From NCBI RefSeq assembly GCF_016863115.1, contig NZ_BOOG01000013.1, positions 116,488-180,487 on the forward strand: a stretch of 64,000 nt of DNA, read 5' to 3'. Below the pieces are notes generated by a model. It made no database searches, was not told the origin of the DNA, and worked only from the letters and a program-made list of their open reading frames with translations. The DNA comes from Sphaerimonospora thailandensis (lineage in GTDB: Bacteria; Actinomycetota; Actinomycetes; Streptosporangiales; Streptosporangiaceae). The translations under genes were made by a program, and so were the position numbers. Of the stretch, positions 17,709 through 26,406 are shown in pieces (positions within the stretch are counted from its first letter, which is position 1; each line of letters opens with the position of its first letter).

Positions 17709-17769
17709 CCGTCGTCCATTCACCACCCGGCCGTCGTGAGCGAGCCGATTAGCCGGGTATGAATGACAG

Positions 17770-18711
17770 GTGTATCCGCCGCCTTATCAGTGGTCGCCGC
17801 CCGCTCGCATGCCCTGGGTCATGCCGCCTCCGGCGGCGGTGAGGTACGACCAGTTGGCTCGAACGCCGCTGCACCGCTGGTGGCGGCCGATCCTCGGCAC
17901 GCTGGCCGCGGTGGGCGGTTTCCTGATCGTGTCGCTCGGGCTCGTCATGGCCGCGTGGACGGTCGCCACGCTGGCACGCCTTCCCCTCGTGATGAGCGGG
18001 GACCGGATGTTCGTCGATCCGCTCCTCGACCTCGGCTTCCATCTCAGCGTGATCGCGTTGGCCATTCCGGTGGTGTACGGCACGGCATGGGCGATCCAGC
18101 GTCGCCCGCCGGGGACGCTCTCCTCGGTCCTCGGCCGGCTCCGCTGGAACTGGCTGGCCCTTTGCCTGCTGGTGGCGGTCGCGGCCGTCGTGCTCGGCCA
18201 GCTCGCTGAGGCGGTGACACTGCTGCTCACGGGGATGGATCCGGTGTACGGCTGGGCCGGCTGGGAGACGTTCCTCCCGCCGGCGCTCGTCATCCTGGTG
18301 CTCGTGCCCTTCCAGGCCGCCGCCGAGGAGTACATGTTCCGCGGATGGATCATCCAGGCCTTCGGCGCCTATCTACGTAACCCCTGGCCCGGCATCCTGC
18401 TGGGCGCGAGCGCCTTTGCCGCGCTGCATGGCTACACCGACTGGGGGATCGCGTACGTCTTCGGGTTCGGGGTGCTGATGGGGTGGCTGGCGATCCTCAC
18501 CGGAGGCCTGGAGGCCCCCATCGCGCTCCACGCGACGAACAACGTCGCGGCCTTCGGCGTCGTCGCCGCCTCGGGAGACCTGGACAGCGCGCTCCAGCAG
18601 GGTGAGCTGCCCTGGCAGTCCGTCGTCGGCACGGTCGTGCAGTTCGCCGTGTACGGCGGTGCGGTAGTAGTAATCGCCCGAAGACGGGCAATTCGGTCCC
18701 TCTCTAGATAA
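17770..18711 (+). CDS. CPBP-family intramembrane metalloprotease
   Basis: A 313-residue polytopic protein starting at GTG 17770, with about eight hydrophobic segments. The Abi/CPBP motifs are in place: EEYMFRG (catalytic Glu pair and Arg), a helix with ALHG, and HATNN. Its short Pro-rich N-terminus is cytosolic. Family members cleave membrane substrates or process peptides and prenylated proteins; the substrate here is unknown. TATGAA at 17759-17764 lies 5 nt before the GTG, compatible with a leaderless start. Confidence 0.86.
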   Translation: MYPPPYQWSPPARMPWVMPPPAAVRYDQLARTPLHRWWRPILGTLAAVGGFLIVSLGLVMAAWTVATLARLPLVMSGDRMFVDPLLDLGFHLSVIALAIPVVYGTAWAIQRRPPGTLSSVLGRLRWNWLALCLLVAVAAVVLGQLAEAVTLLLTGMDPVYGWAGWETFLPPALVILVLVPFQAAAEEYMFRGWIIQAFGAYLRNPWPGILLGASAFAALHGYTDWGIAYVFGFGVLMGWLAILTGGLEAPIALHATNNVAAFGVVAASGDLDSALQQGELPWQSVVGTVVQFAVYGGAVVVIARRRAIRSLSR

Positions 18712-18846
18712 ATCTGTCCCTGGAGGTCTGGTCGCATCGGCGTTCGCGTGTTGCTCTTGATTGGTGTTCGGGTATCACAATGATCACGTTCGCCTTGGCG
18801 TAACCCCGGTGGAGCGGTCAGGCACACCCTCCAGGAGGTACTGAAC

Positions 18847-21800
18847 GTGGCCCCGGGCCCTCATGAACGTGACCACCCGTCCGGCGGCGACGGTGACCAC
18901 CGGCCGTCGCCGCCGGCACTGCACCATTCGCCGCCGGCCCCGTCCCCCTGGGCGCTGCCGCCGTTCGCCGCGCCCTTATCCGAAGACCCCGAATCCGAAG
19001 ACCCCGAGTCATCGACGCGTGCGGAACCGTCCCGGCAGCCTCCCGCCGACGAGTTCGAGGAGATCCGAGAGCTGGAAGGGATCCAGGAACTGGAGGGGAT
19101 CCACGAGCCGGCGGGCGTTCAGGGTCTCGGGGCCCAGGGTCTCGGGGCAGCCCAGGATTCCGGGACAGCCCAGGATTCCGGGGCAGCCCAGGATTTCGGG
19201 GCAGCCCAGGATTTCGGGGCAGCACAGGATTTCGGGGTGGCACAGGCCACCGAACGGCCGGATGACATCGGGTCGGATGCCTGGGCCCCCCGACCTGACC
19301 CCTCGCACTCGGATCTTTCGCAGTCCGCGCAGCGGAGCGGGCGCAATCCCTACGCAGCGCCGTACGGCATGGCCCAATCGAGGCAGGCCCAATCGAGGCA
19401 GGCACAGCCACAGCCGAGACACGGCCGGAAGCCGGAATCCGAACGCAGACCTGAACCCGACCTCGGGCTCGATCCCGATCCCGATCCCGATCCCGATCGT
19501 GGGCACGGAAGCGGCACCGGATCGGGGGTGACGCCCCGGAGCGGACGACGACTGGTGACGCGGCCGGACAAGCTGGTGGCCTCCGGCCGCACCAAGAGAT
19601 CGCCGGCGTCACCGGTACCACCACGGGAGACACCGGGACGTACGCCCCAGACCTCCCCGCCGAGGATCCCGGGGACGCCCACACCTCGCGCCCATATCGC
19701 CTGGGGCAAACCGGAGGTGAGGCCCTGGGAGGGCGCGAGCGGACCGGAGGTGAGGCCCTGGGAGGGCGCGAGCGGACCGGAGGTGAGGCCCTGGGAGGGC
19801 ACGGGTGAGCCGGAGGCGGAGCCCTGGGACGGTGCTGAACCGCCCCATTTCGCGTCGAGGCCCGGTGGCTTTCCGAGGCCGACGCGTCCCCTCGTGGTGG
19901 CGGCGGTCATCCTGGTGGCCGCCGTGCTCGGCGTGGTCGTGGTCAACCGCGTCGGGAGCCCCGCTGGATCGGGGCTGACGTTGGCGGCGGGTGAGGGCCG
20001 CTCGGCCGACGCCGTGTTCACGGTGCCCGGCCTGCCCGGCAGCGGCTCGAGCCAGGTGCTCAACGCGATCGCCTCGGTCGGGTCGACGATTGTGGCGGCG
20101 GGCAGCGACACCACGGGCCCGGCCCCGAGGCCGCTGTTCCTGGTCTCCGTCGACGGTGGCAGGCGATGGGAGCTGGGCAGGGTCGAGAGCTCTACCGCTG
20201 CCTCCGCTGGGGGATCGACGGTGAGCGCCGCCGGATATGAGCCGGCCATCGGGGCGGTCGGCCGGGTGGCCGGGGGCACCGGCGGGTGGCTGGCGGTGGG
20301 CACGGATGTCCCTGGCCGGGTGAGCGGGCCGCTCCAGGCCGAGCAGGCGGACCAGGAGGGTGAGGCCGGCCGGGGCGGCTGGGCGAACCCGGTGGCCGTC
20401 CGTGGAATGTGGGTCTCCTCCGACGGCAGATCCTGGACGGCCGTGGCCGCGGACCGGCTCGCCGCGTTCCGGAGTCAGGACAGGATCATCGATGTGGCGC
20501 GAACCGCGAGCGGCTTCCTCGCTGTCGGGGTCACCGTGCTGGGTGATGGCACGGCGGGCCCAGCGGCCTGGGTGTCGCCCGACGGCACGAGCTGGACCAG
20601 GGTGGACCCCGACCGGATCGGCTCCGGGCACGGGGCGCGGGGGATCCGGGCGGTGGCCGCCAGGGGGGACCGGGTGGTGGCGCTGGCCGAACCGGCTTCG
20701 AACGGCACCCGGGGTGGTGATCGGGGCGACGATCGGGGCGACGATCGGGGCGACGATCGGGGCTCGGTCGTCCTTCGATCCGATGACGGTGGCCGCAGTT
20801 GGCTGCGCACGGCCGCGGCCCTCCCCGGCGTCCGCCCGGAGCCCGGGACGCTCACCGCGACGAAGAAGGGCTTCGTGGTCGTCCCGATCCGGCAGAGGCC
20901 GGCGTCCGGGGACGTACGGGTGCGCTGCTCGCGCGACGGCGTCCGCTGGAGCCGGTGCGGGGTGATCGGGCGGCTGGGCCCGGACGGGACCGGGGTGCGG
21001 GGTCTCACGTCGTCAGCGGCCGGGGTCGCGGCCGTCATCGAGTATGCCTGGGAGAGGTACGCCGTCTACACCAGCGAGGACGGGCGCGGCTGGACCAGGC
21101 GTGCCGACCTGGGGGAGATCCCCGGTACGCTGCGCGGACTGGCCATCACCGACACGGGCCAGCTGGTGGCGTGCGGGGACAAGCGCGGCCCAGGCGACGT
21201 GGAGAACCTGCCCGTCCTGGTCGAGATCAAGAAGGGGGAGACGGGCAAGAAGGCGGCCAGAGCCGTACGGCTCGAGGAGATCGACGGGCTCGACCGGACG
21301 GTCAGGGACCCGGCGGACATCGCGGCGGCCGGCGGCGTGTTCGTGGCGGTGGGCTCGGCGAACGGCGACGCGGCGATCTGGACGAGCGCCGACGACGGGG
21401 AGAGCTGGACGGACGCCGGCTCTCCCGGCCTGCTCGGCGGCCCCGGACGGCAGGCCCTGAGCGGCGTGGCCCATGGCCCGTACGGCTGGCTCGCCGTCGG
21501 CGGCACGACGACGGATCCGGCGGTGACCCGGCCGCTGCTGGTGACCTCCGCCGACGGCAGGTCATGGCACCCCGTCCCGATGCCCGAGGTCGCCGCAGGC
21601 CATTTCCTGCTCGCGCCCCGTGTCGTGGCGGCGGGCCCGAAGGGATACGTGCTCGCGGGTGAGGACCGCGGTTCGGTCGGGGTGCTGCCCGCCCTGTGGT
21701 TCAGCCCCGACCTCAGGCGGTTCACCCGCGTGCCGCCCGAGAGGATGCCGGCCGGGGGCGCGGGAGTGCGCGTCGCCGACGTCGCGGCGACGCCGTACGG

Positions 21801-22392
21801 GTTCGTCGCCGTGGGTGGGGCGGGTGCGGCCGACCGGGAAGCGGGCGTCGTCTGGGTGTCCCCGGACGGCCTCAACTGGACCTCCCGCGGCCGGGTGATC
21901 CCACCGGACGCCCGGTCGGCGGGGCTGCGTCACGTCGTGACCCCCGCGTCCGGTGCTGTCGTGGTGATCGGCGTTTCGGTGACCGGCGAGGGAGCCCGAC
22001 CGTTCTCCGCACTGTCCGACTGGAAGCCGGCTTCGGCTGAGGCGGCCGCCGAGACCGGTGCCATGCGGTGGGAGTACGGCACGCTGCCGGCGGAGGCGGG
22101 AGCGAGCGTGCTCGACGTCACCGTCACCCGCTCGGGACTGGTGGCGGTCGGGGCGCACGGCTCGGCGGGCGAGGTCGACAGCACAGCGTGGATATCCGGG
22201 GACGGCCGCGGATGGACCCGGGTGGCGGGTGACGGCCCGGGCGGGCCGGATGCCCGGACGCTCGGGGGGCCGGGGGCCCAGTGGTTCGGCACGGTCGCGG
22301 CGTCGGGCGACGCGGTGGTGGCCATCGGCAGGTCCGCCGCAGGTGATCACCTCACGGTCTGGCGCAGCCGGGTCATGACGGGAGATCAGTGA
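18847..22392 (+). CDS. very large membrane-anchored repeat protein with Asp-box-like extracellular domain
   Basis: An 1181-residue protein starting at GTG 18847 with AGGAGGT 7 nt upstream. The first 345 residues are disordered and built from internal repeats (ELEGI, AAQDFG, Asp-Pro, PWEGASGP). One membrane segment follows (about 347-367). The outside part carries at least nine S-x-D-x-G-x-x-W-like boxes (for example SSDGRSWT, SPDGTSWT, TSADGRSW, SPDGLNW), typical of BNR/sialidase beta-propellers. No catalytic sialidase residues are recognisable, so I call it a propeller-like surface protein of unknown role. From memory Rv3212 is a large membrane protein near the helicase in mycobacteria, but homology is unproven. 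Its last 20 nt overlap the convergent Nudix gene. Confidence 0.8.
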   Translation: MAPGPHERDHPSGGDGDHRPSPPALHHSPPAPSPWALPPFAAPLSEDPESEDPESSTRAEPSRQPPADEFEEIRELEGIQELEGIHEPAGVQGLGAQGLGAAQDSGTAQDSGAAQDFGAAQDFGAAQDFGVAQATERPDDIGSDAWAPRPDPSHSDLSQSAQRSGRNPYAAPYGMAQSRQAQSRQAQPQPRHGRKPESERRPEPDLGLDPDPDPDPDRGHGSGTGSGVTPRSGRRLVTRPDKLVASGRTKRSPASPVPPRETPGRTPQTSPPRIPGTPTPRAHIAWGKPEVRPWEGASGPEVRPWEGASGPEVRPWEGTGEPEAEPWDGAEPPHFASRPGGFPRPTRPLVVAAVILVAAVLGVVVVNRVGSPAGSGLTLAAGEGRSADAVFTVPGLPGSGSSQVLNAIASVGSTIVAAGSDTTGPAPRPLFLVSVDGGRRWELGRVESSTAASAGGSTVSAAGYEPAIGAVGRVAGGTGGWLAVGTDVPGRVSGPLQAEQADQEGEAGRGGWANPVAVRGMWVSSDGRSWTAVAADRLAAFRSQDRIIDVARTASGFLAVGVTVLGDGTAGPAAWVSPDGTSWTRVDPDRIGSGHGARGIRAVAARGDRVVALAEPASNGTRGGDRGDDRGDDRGDDRGSVVLRSDDGGRSWLRTAAALPGVRPEPGTLTATKKGFVVVPIRQRPASGDVRVRCSRDGVRWSRCGVIGRLGPDGTGVRGLTSSAAGVAAVIEYAWERYAVYTSEDGRGWTRRADLGEIPGTLRGLAITDTGQLVACGDKRGPGDVENLPVLVEIKKGETGKKAARAVRLEEIDGLDRTVRDPADIAAAGGVFVAVGSANGDAAIWTSADDGESWTDAGSPGLLGGPGRQALSGVAHGPYGWLAVGGTTTDPAVTRPLLVTSADGRSWHPVPMPEVAAGHFLLAPRVVAAGPKGYVLAGEDRGSVGVLPALWFSPDLRRFTRVPPERMPAGGAGVRVADVAATPYGFVAVGGAGAADREAGVVWVSPDGLNWTSRGRVIPPDARSAGLRHVVTPASGAVVVIGVSVTGEGARPFSALSDWKPASAEAAAETGAMRWEYGTLPAEAGASVLDVTVTRSGLVAVGAHGSAGEVDSTAWISGDGRGWTRVAGDGPGGPDARTLGGPGAQWFGTVAASGDAVVAIGRSAAGDHLTVWRSRVMTGDQ
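19140..19248 (+). repeat. 18-nt tandem repeat coding (A/T)AQD(S/F)G
   Basis: Six near-copies of an 18-nt unit encode AAQDSG/TAQDSG/AAQDFG in the cytosolic linker of the large repeat protein. Copies differ at one to three bases, as expected of slippage-prone coding repeats that may vary between strains. Confidence 0.75.
19716..19801 (+). repeat. 33-nt tandem repeat coding PEVRPWEGASG
   Basis: Three almost identical 33-nt units encode EVRPWEG flanked by GASGP in the same linker. The near identity of the DNA points to a recent expansion. A third repeat, 12 nt long (GGCGACGATCGG), lies at about 20720-20765 in the outer domain. Confidence 0.75.
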
Positions 22393-22840
22393 CGCCCTGC
22401 TCCCCGATGTCCTGTTCCCTGCTGCCGTGGTCTGGGGCGTCATGCAGCAGGATGCCCCATTCGTGGAGGGCGTCGAGGAGACCGTGCGTCAGCGGGAGCC
22501 GTACCAGATCGGTGGGCCGGCACCAGCGGGCGTCGGCGGCGTCGTCACCGGGGGAGAGCGGGGCCCGGGGATCCGCCGTCGCGACGTAGTCGTGGATCTC
22601 GTAGGTGACGCCACCGGGCCCGGGACGCTCGACGGCGCCGGCCCACCTGCCCACGGTGACGTCGAGGCCGGTCTCCTCGCGAAGCTCACGGCGGACCGCC
22701 TCCGCGTCGGTCTCGCCCGGCTCGACCCTGCCGCCGGGCAGGGACCACCTGCCCTCGGCGGGCGGGCGCCCGCGGCGGATCAGCAGCAGTCGCCCGCTCT
22801 CGTCCATGACGATCGCCCCTACGCATCTGATGGACCGCAC
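22373..22840 (-). CDS. Nudix hydrolase
   Basis: A 155-residue MutT-like protein. The Nudix box G-x5-E-x7-REUxEExGU is complete: it starts at GGRVEPGETDAEA and ends at RRELREETGL. The N-terminus (RCVGAIVMDESGRLLLIRRG) resembles 8-oxo-dGTP or ADP-ribose hydrolases. The substrate is not decidable. The gene overlaps the 3' end of the convergent repeat-protein gene by 20 nt. Confidence 0.88.
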   Translation of the reverse strand: MRSIRCVGAIVMDESGRLLLIRRGRPPAEGRWSLPGGRVEPGETDAEAVRRELREETGLDVTVGRWAGAVERPGPGGVTYEIHDYVATADPRAPLSPGDDAADARWCRPTDLVRLPLTHGLLDALHEWGILLHDAPDHGSREQDIGEQGVTDLPS

Positions 22841-22912
22841 ATGCCAAGATTACGACTAGATAACGGGAAAAGCCTTGACGTTGGGCATGTCTCCGAAGCA
22901 CCGTGAGTATTT

Positions 22913-23557
22913 GTGAGAGCCGTGCCTATCTGCCCGCGATGCTTCGGGCCGCTGCACGAACCGAGCGTCTGGTCCAGTTCGTGGCGCTGCGCCGCGCACG
23001 GGGACGTCCTGCCGTTCCAGCCTCCCCGTCGCCCGTCGGAGGCCGCGGCCGACGCCATCCGGCAGGCCGCGCGGGTGCCCGTCTGGATTCCCTGGCCGCT
23101 GCCGGCGGGCTGGCTGGTCACCGGTTTCGCCGAGGTGGGGGACGAGCGCAGCGGAGTGCGGGCGAGCGTGGTCGCCCTGACGGGGCCGTCGATCACCCCT
23201 GGCCCGGCGGACATGCTGGTCATCGCCGAGGAGCCCGGAGTGGGACTCGGCGCCGCCTTCGCCGGACTGCCCGGTCCCGACCCCGGGGTCGGCTTCGATG
23301 CCGGACCGCCGCACGCGAAGATCGACGTACGGGGCCACCCGGCGGCACTGTGGTGCGCGGGCGAGGTGCCGGAGGACCGGGCGGTGTACGTCGGGGAGGC
23401 GCTCGGCAACTGGCTGTGGACGATCGTCTGGCCCGCCGAGGTCGGCTGCTTCGTCGCGTTGGCCAACCTGACGCTCAGGGATCTGCGTGACCACGATCAG
23501 GCGCTCGATCTGCCGTTCGGCGCATTCTCCCCCCGCCTGGACGGTGAGGCTCATTAG
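22913..23557 (+). CDS. actinobacterial hypothetical protein with N-terminal zinc ribbon (DUF6758-like)
   Basis: A 214-residue protein starting at GTG 22913 (GTG 22922 is possible). The start carries a likely zinc site: CPRC at residues 7-10 and then CAAHG. The rest is a conserved beta-rich domain with VPVWIPWPLPAGWLVTGFAE and GNWLWTIVWPAEVG. I recognise it as an actinobacterial family of unknown function. It lies 30 nt upstream of the metallo-beta-lactamase-fold gene, probably in one operon. Confidence 0.72.
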   Translation: MRAVPICPRCFGPLHEPSVWSSSWRCAAHGDVLPFQPPRRPSEAAADAIRQAARVPVWIPWPLPAGWLVTGFAEVGDERSGVRASVVALTGPSITPGPADMLVIAEEPGVGLGAAFAGLPGPDPGVGFDAGPPHAKIDVRGHPAALWCAGEVPEDRAVYVGEALGNWLWTIVWPAEVGCFVALANLTLRDLRDHDQALDLPFGAFSPRLDGEAH

Positions 23558-23587
23558 AGCGCGAAGGAGATAGTAAGGTTCTGAGCC

Positions 23588-24313
23588 GTGACAGCGCGCA
23601 TCGAACGAGTTGTGACCTCGGGCCCGGTGGAGATCGAGGGCGTCGAGCACAAGGTCGAGAACAACACCTGGATCATCGGCGACGACGACGAGGTGATCGT
23701 GATCGACCCCGCGCGGGACGCGGAGAAGATCCTCGAGAAGGTGGGCGACCGGGAGGTCCTCGCGGTCATCTGCACCCACGGCCTGCCGGACCACGTCGGC
23801 GGCGCCATCGAGACGGCCGCCAGGGACGAGGCGGTCATCGCGGTGCATCCCAAGGACAAGCGCCTGTGGCGGCAGACCTGGGAGGAGACCTGGCCCGACA
23901 TCGAGATGGAGGACGAGGGCCTGTTCGCCGTCGCCGGTGTCGAACTGGAGGTCCTGACGACGCCCGGAGTGACCGCGGGTGGCGTGTCGCTCTACTGCGA
24001 GGAACTGGGCGCGGTCTTCACCGGCAAGACGCTGCTCGCCGACGGCCCCGGCAAGCTCGGCGGGGAATATCCCGCGCTCGCGGACCAGCTCACCGCGATC
24101 GGCGAGCGTCTGTTCACGCTGGCGCACCAGACGCGCGTGCTCCCGGCGCATGGCGAGGAATGCCTGATCGGTGATCTTGAGCCGCAGTTCGACCAGTGGC
24201 TGTCGGGGTCGCTCGCCGGCACGGGCGAGGGTGAGGGTGAGGCTCAGATCGAGACGACGCCGCTCATGGACGGCAGGGGCGCGGCCGGCATCAAGCTGAA
24301 CCTCGACGAGTAG
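23588..24313 (+). CDS. metallo-beta-lactamase-fold protein with degenerate metal site
   Basis: A 241-residue MBL-fold protein by layout (NNTWIIGDDDEVIVIDPARD, then the H-x-x-x-D-H region, TPG loop, FTG loop and a late AHG). The canonical HxHxDH reads H64-G-L66-P-D68-H69, so the second His is Leu. The TPGH His is V128 (TPGVTAGG) and the GDT Asp is K147 (FTGKTLL). Only H64, D68, H69 and H188 remain. Active relatives in actinobacteria keep all ligands. The protein is probably not a two-metal hydrolase; it may be structural, regulatory or single-metal. Confidence 0.82.
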   Translation: MTARIERVVTSGPVEIEGVEHKVENNTWIIGDDDEVIVIDPARDAEKILEKVGDREVLAVICTHGLPDHVGGAIETAARDEAVIAVHPKDKRLWRQTWEETWPDIEMEDEGLFAVAGVELEVLTTPGVTAGGVSLYCEELGAVFTGKTLLADGPGKLGGEYPALADQLTAIGERLFTLAHQTRVLPAHGEECLIGDLEPQFDQWLSGSLAGTGEGEGEAQIETTPLMDGRGAAGIKLNLDE

Positions 24314-24359
24314 CGGCGGCGGCACGACGGGCGGATCGGGCAGATCGGGCGGATCAGGC

Positions 24360-25259
24360 ATGGAGCAACTCGGCCTCGACGGCATGCCGAAGCGGCTTTA
24401 CGCCTGCACGCCCTCGCGGCTGAACTCCTGGCTGGACTGCGCGCGCCGCTATCGCTTCACCTACCTCGACCGGCCGGCGCCGCCCAAGGGGCCTGCCTGG
24501 GCGCACAACAGCCTGGGGGCGTCGGTCCACAACGCGCTGGCCGCGTGGTGGCGGGAGCCGTACGAGCGGCGCACCCCGCTCATGGCGGCCATCCTCCTGA
24601 CCAACGGCTGGATCGGCGAGGGCTTCCGGGACGAGGAGCAGTCGGCGTCATGGCGGGACCGGGCGCGGGAGATGGTGTCCGGGTACGCCTCGACGCTCGA
24701 TCCCTCTGACGAGCCTGTCGGCGTCGAGCGTGTCGTCGCCACGCGGACGGCCGTCATCGCGGTCTCCGGACGAGTCGACCGGCTCGACCGGCGGGGCGAC
24801 GAACTGGTCGTGGTGGACTACAAGACCGGTCGGCGTCCGTTGACCACCGAGGACGCCAGGTCCTCGATCGCGCTGGCCATCTACGCGATCGCCTCGGCGC
24901 GCATGATGCACCGAACCTGTCGCCGGGTGGAGCTCCATCACGTTCCGACGGGCGCCGTCATCGAGTGGGAGCACACTGAGGAGTCGCTGGACCGCCACCT
25001 GCGCCGAGCCGAGGAGATCGCCCAGGAGGCGGCCGCGGCCGACGACGCCTACCGCGACTGGGCGGGTGGCCGCGGTGGCGGAGGCCGCCGGACGGATCGA
25101 GGCCCCGCTGCCGAGAAGCCGCTCCCACCCGAGATCGACGAGATGTTCCCGGCCCGGCCGGGACCGCTGTGCTCCTGGTGCGACTTCCGTCGGCACTGCC
25201 CCGAGGGCCAGGCCGCCACACCGGACCGCCTCCCCTGGGACGGTCTCGGCGACGGCTGA
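24360..25259 (+). CDS. RecB-family PD-(D/E)XK exonuclease with Fe-S cluster cysteines
   Basis: A 299-residue stand-alone RecB/Cas4-like nuclease. The nuclease core is seen in GRVDRLDRRGDELVVVDYKT (Asp and Asp-x-Lys of the active site), preceded by SVHNALAAWW. One Cys in SWLDCARRYRF plus three near the C-terminus (LCSWCDFRRHC) match the 4Fe-4S staple of AddB/Cas4 nucleases. It probably processes DNA ends in repair. It follows the MBL gene by 46 nt. Confidence 0.85.
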   Translation: MEQLGLDGMPKRLYACTPSRLNSWLDCARRYRFTYLDRPAPPKGPAWAHNSLGASVHNALAAWWREPYERRTPLMAAILLTNGWIGEGFRDEEQSASWRDRAREMVSGYASTLDPSDEPVGVERVVATRTAVIAVSGRVDRLDRRGDELVVVDYKTGRRPLTTEDARSSIALAIYAIASARMMHRTCRRVELHHVPTGAVIEWEHTEESLDRHLRRAEEIAQEAAAADDAYRDWAGGRGGGGRRTDRGPAAEKPLPPEIDEMFPARPGPLCSWCDFRRHCPEGQAATPDRLPWDGLGDG

Positions 25260-25272
25260 CCTGATGCCCAGG

Positions 25273-26157
25273 TCAGATGTGCTGCAACTGGAGCAGGCGG
25301 CTCTCCGCGGTGTTCCAGAACCGGATGAGCGCCGCCGCGGTCGTCTCGGGGGCCTCGACGGCGGGAGAATGGACCGCGCCCGGGACGACCACGCACTCGG
25401 CGTCGAGCCGGTGAGCCATCTCTGCCTGCAGGAGCGGCGGCCAGCCGTCGTCGTGTTCGCCGTACAGGACCAGGACGTCCAGGTCGTGCCGGGCCAGCTC
25501 GGCGACGCGGTCGACCGCGTTCAGCACCTCCTCGGCCATCACGCGGAGGCCGACGGGGTGATTGGCGAGCAGCCGCTTGCGCAGGAAGGCCACGATCTCG
25601 TCGGGAACCCCAGCCCGGAGCGCCTCCGGCTCGAGCCGGTTGGCCCAGATGTAGTCGATGCCGTGCTCGGGCAGCTCGGCCAGCATCACCCGGCCGACTC
25701 GCTCCCGGGAACCGATGATGGCCGCGGGCCCCGAGCTCATCAGCGTGAGTGAGGCCGGTCGCGCCATGCCGTCCAGAACGGCCTCCCGGGTCACCAGGCC
25801 GCCGAACGAGTGCCCGAGTAGGTGGACGGGCTCCCCCTGGCCGACCGTCTCGACGATCGCGCCGATGTCGGCGCCGAGGGCCGCGCAGGTGTACGCCCGC
25901 GGATCGTCGGGCCCCTGGGTTTCGTACTGCCCGCGCATGTCGATCGCGATGACCCTGCGACCCGCCTGGGCGAGCGTCTGCAGGACCGCGATGAAGTCCT
26001 CCTTGCTCCCGGTGAATCCCGGAACGAGTAAGGCGGGCCAGCGTTCGGCGACACCGCTGACGGGCCGGGCCTCCAGGGCGGCGAACGTGCCGGCCGGAGT
26101 CTCGATCTGCCGGGTGCTGACGCCAGGGGGGAGAGCCAGGAATCGTGGCGTGCTCAC
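25273..26157 (-). CDS. alpha/beta-hydrolase
   Basis: A 294-residue alpha/beta-hydrolase-fold protein. The nucleophile elbow is LLGHSFGGLVTRE (Ser), the acid is likely the Asp in LYGEHDDGWPP, and the His lies in VPGAVHSPAVEAP. The N-terminus PALLVPGFTGSKED supplies the oxyanion loop. The triad is complete; the substrate is unknown (ester or peroxidase-like activity are both possible). It is convergent with the RecB-like gene, with a 13-nt gap. Confidence 0.87.
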   Translation of the reverse strand: MSTPRFLALPPGVSTRQIETPAGTFAALEARPVSGVAERWPALLVPGFTGSKEDFIAVLQTLAQAGRRVIAIDMRGQYETQGPDDPRAYTCAALGADIGAIVETVGQGEPVHLLGHSFGGLVTREAVLDGMARPASLTLMSSGPAAIIGSRERVGRVMLAELPEHGIDYIWANRLEPEALRAGVPDEIVAFLRKRLLANHPVGLRVMAEEVLNAVDRVAELARHDLDVLVLYGEHDDGWPPLLQAEMAHRLDAECVVVPGAVHSPAVEAPETTAAALIRFWNTAESRLLQLQHI

Positions 26158-26406
26158 GAAACCTCCTTGCCGTCAGGGACCCCTTCGACCGACGGGTCGG
26201 TGACCCGCGTCCTGGACCGTCTGCTGCAGACTCGCGCACTCACGTGGCATCACGATACCCAGAGAAGGTTGTACAGGCACCAGTGAAATCGCTGTGCCGG
26301 TTACGATCCGGCGTCCGCCATCCCGCACCCGCCTCGGTGGCCGACCACCTCGCAGGGGCCGGCCACGGTGCCGGTTGTTCGACGTGCCGCTTGTTCGACG
26401 TGCCGG

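Noticed and set aside
20720..20765. CRISPR-like short repeats
   Set aside because: The 12-nt units are directly tandem inside a coding frame (DRGD repeats) with no spacers. No CRISPR array or cas genes are seen anywhere.
18847..22392. Sialidase activity of the large repeat protein
   Set aside because: Asp-box-like motifs are present but the catalytic Arg triad and Tyr/Glu of sialidases are not recognisable.
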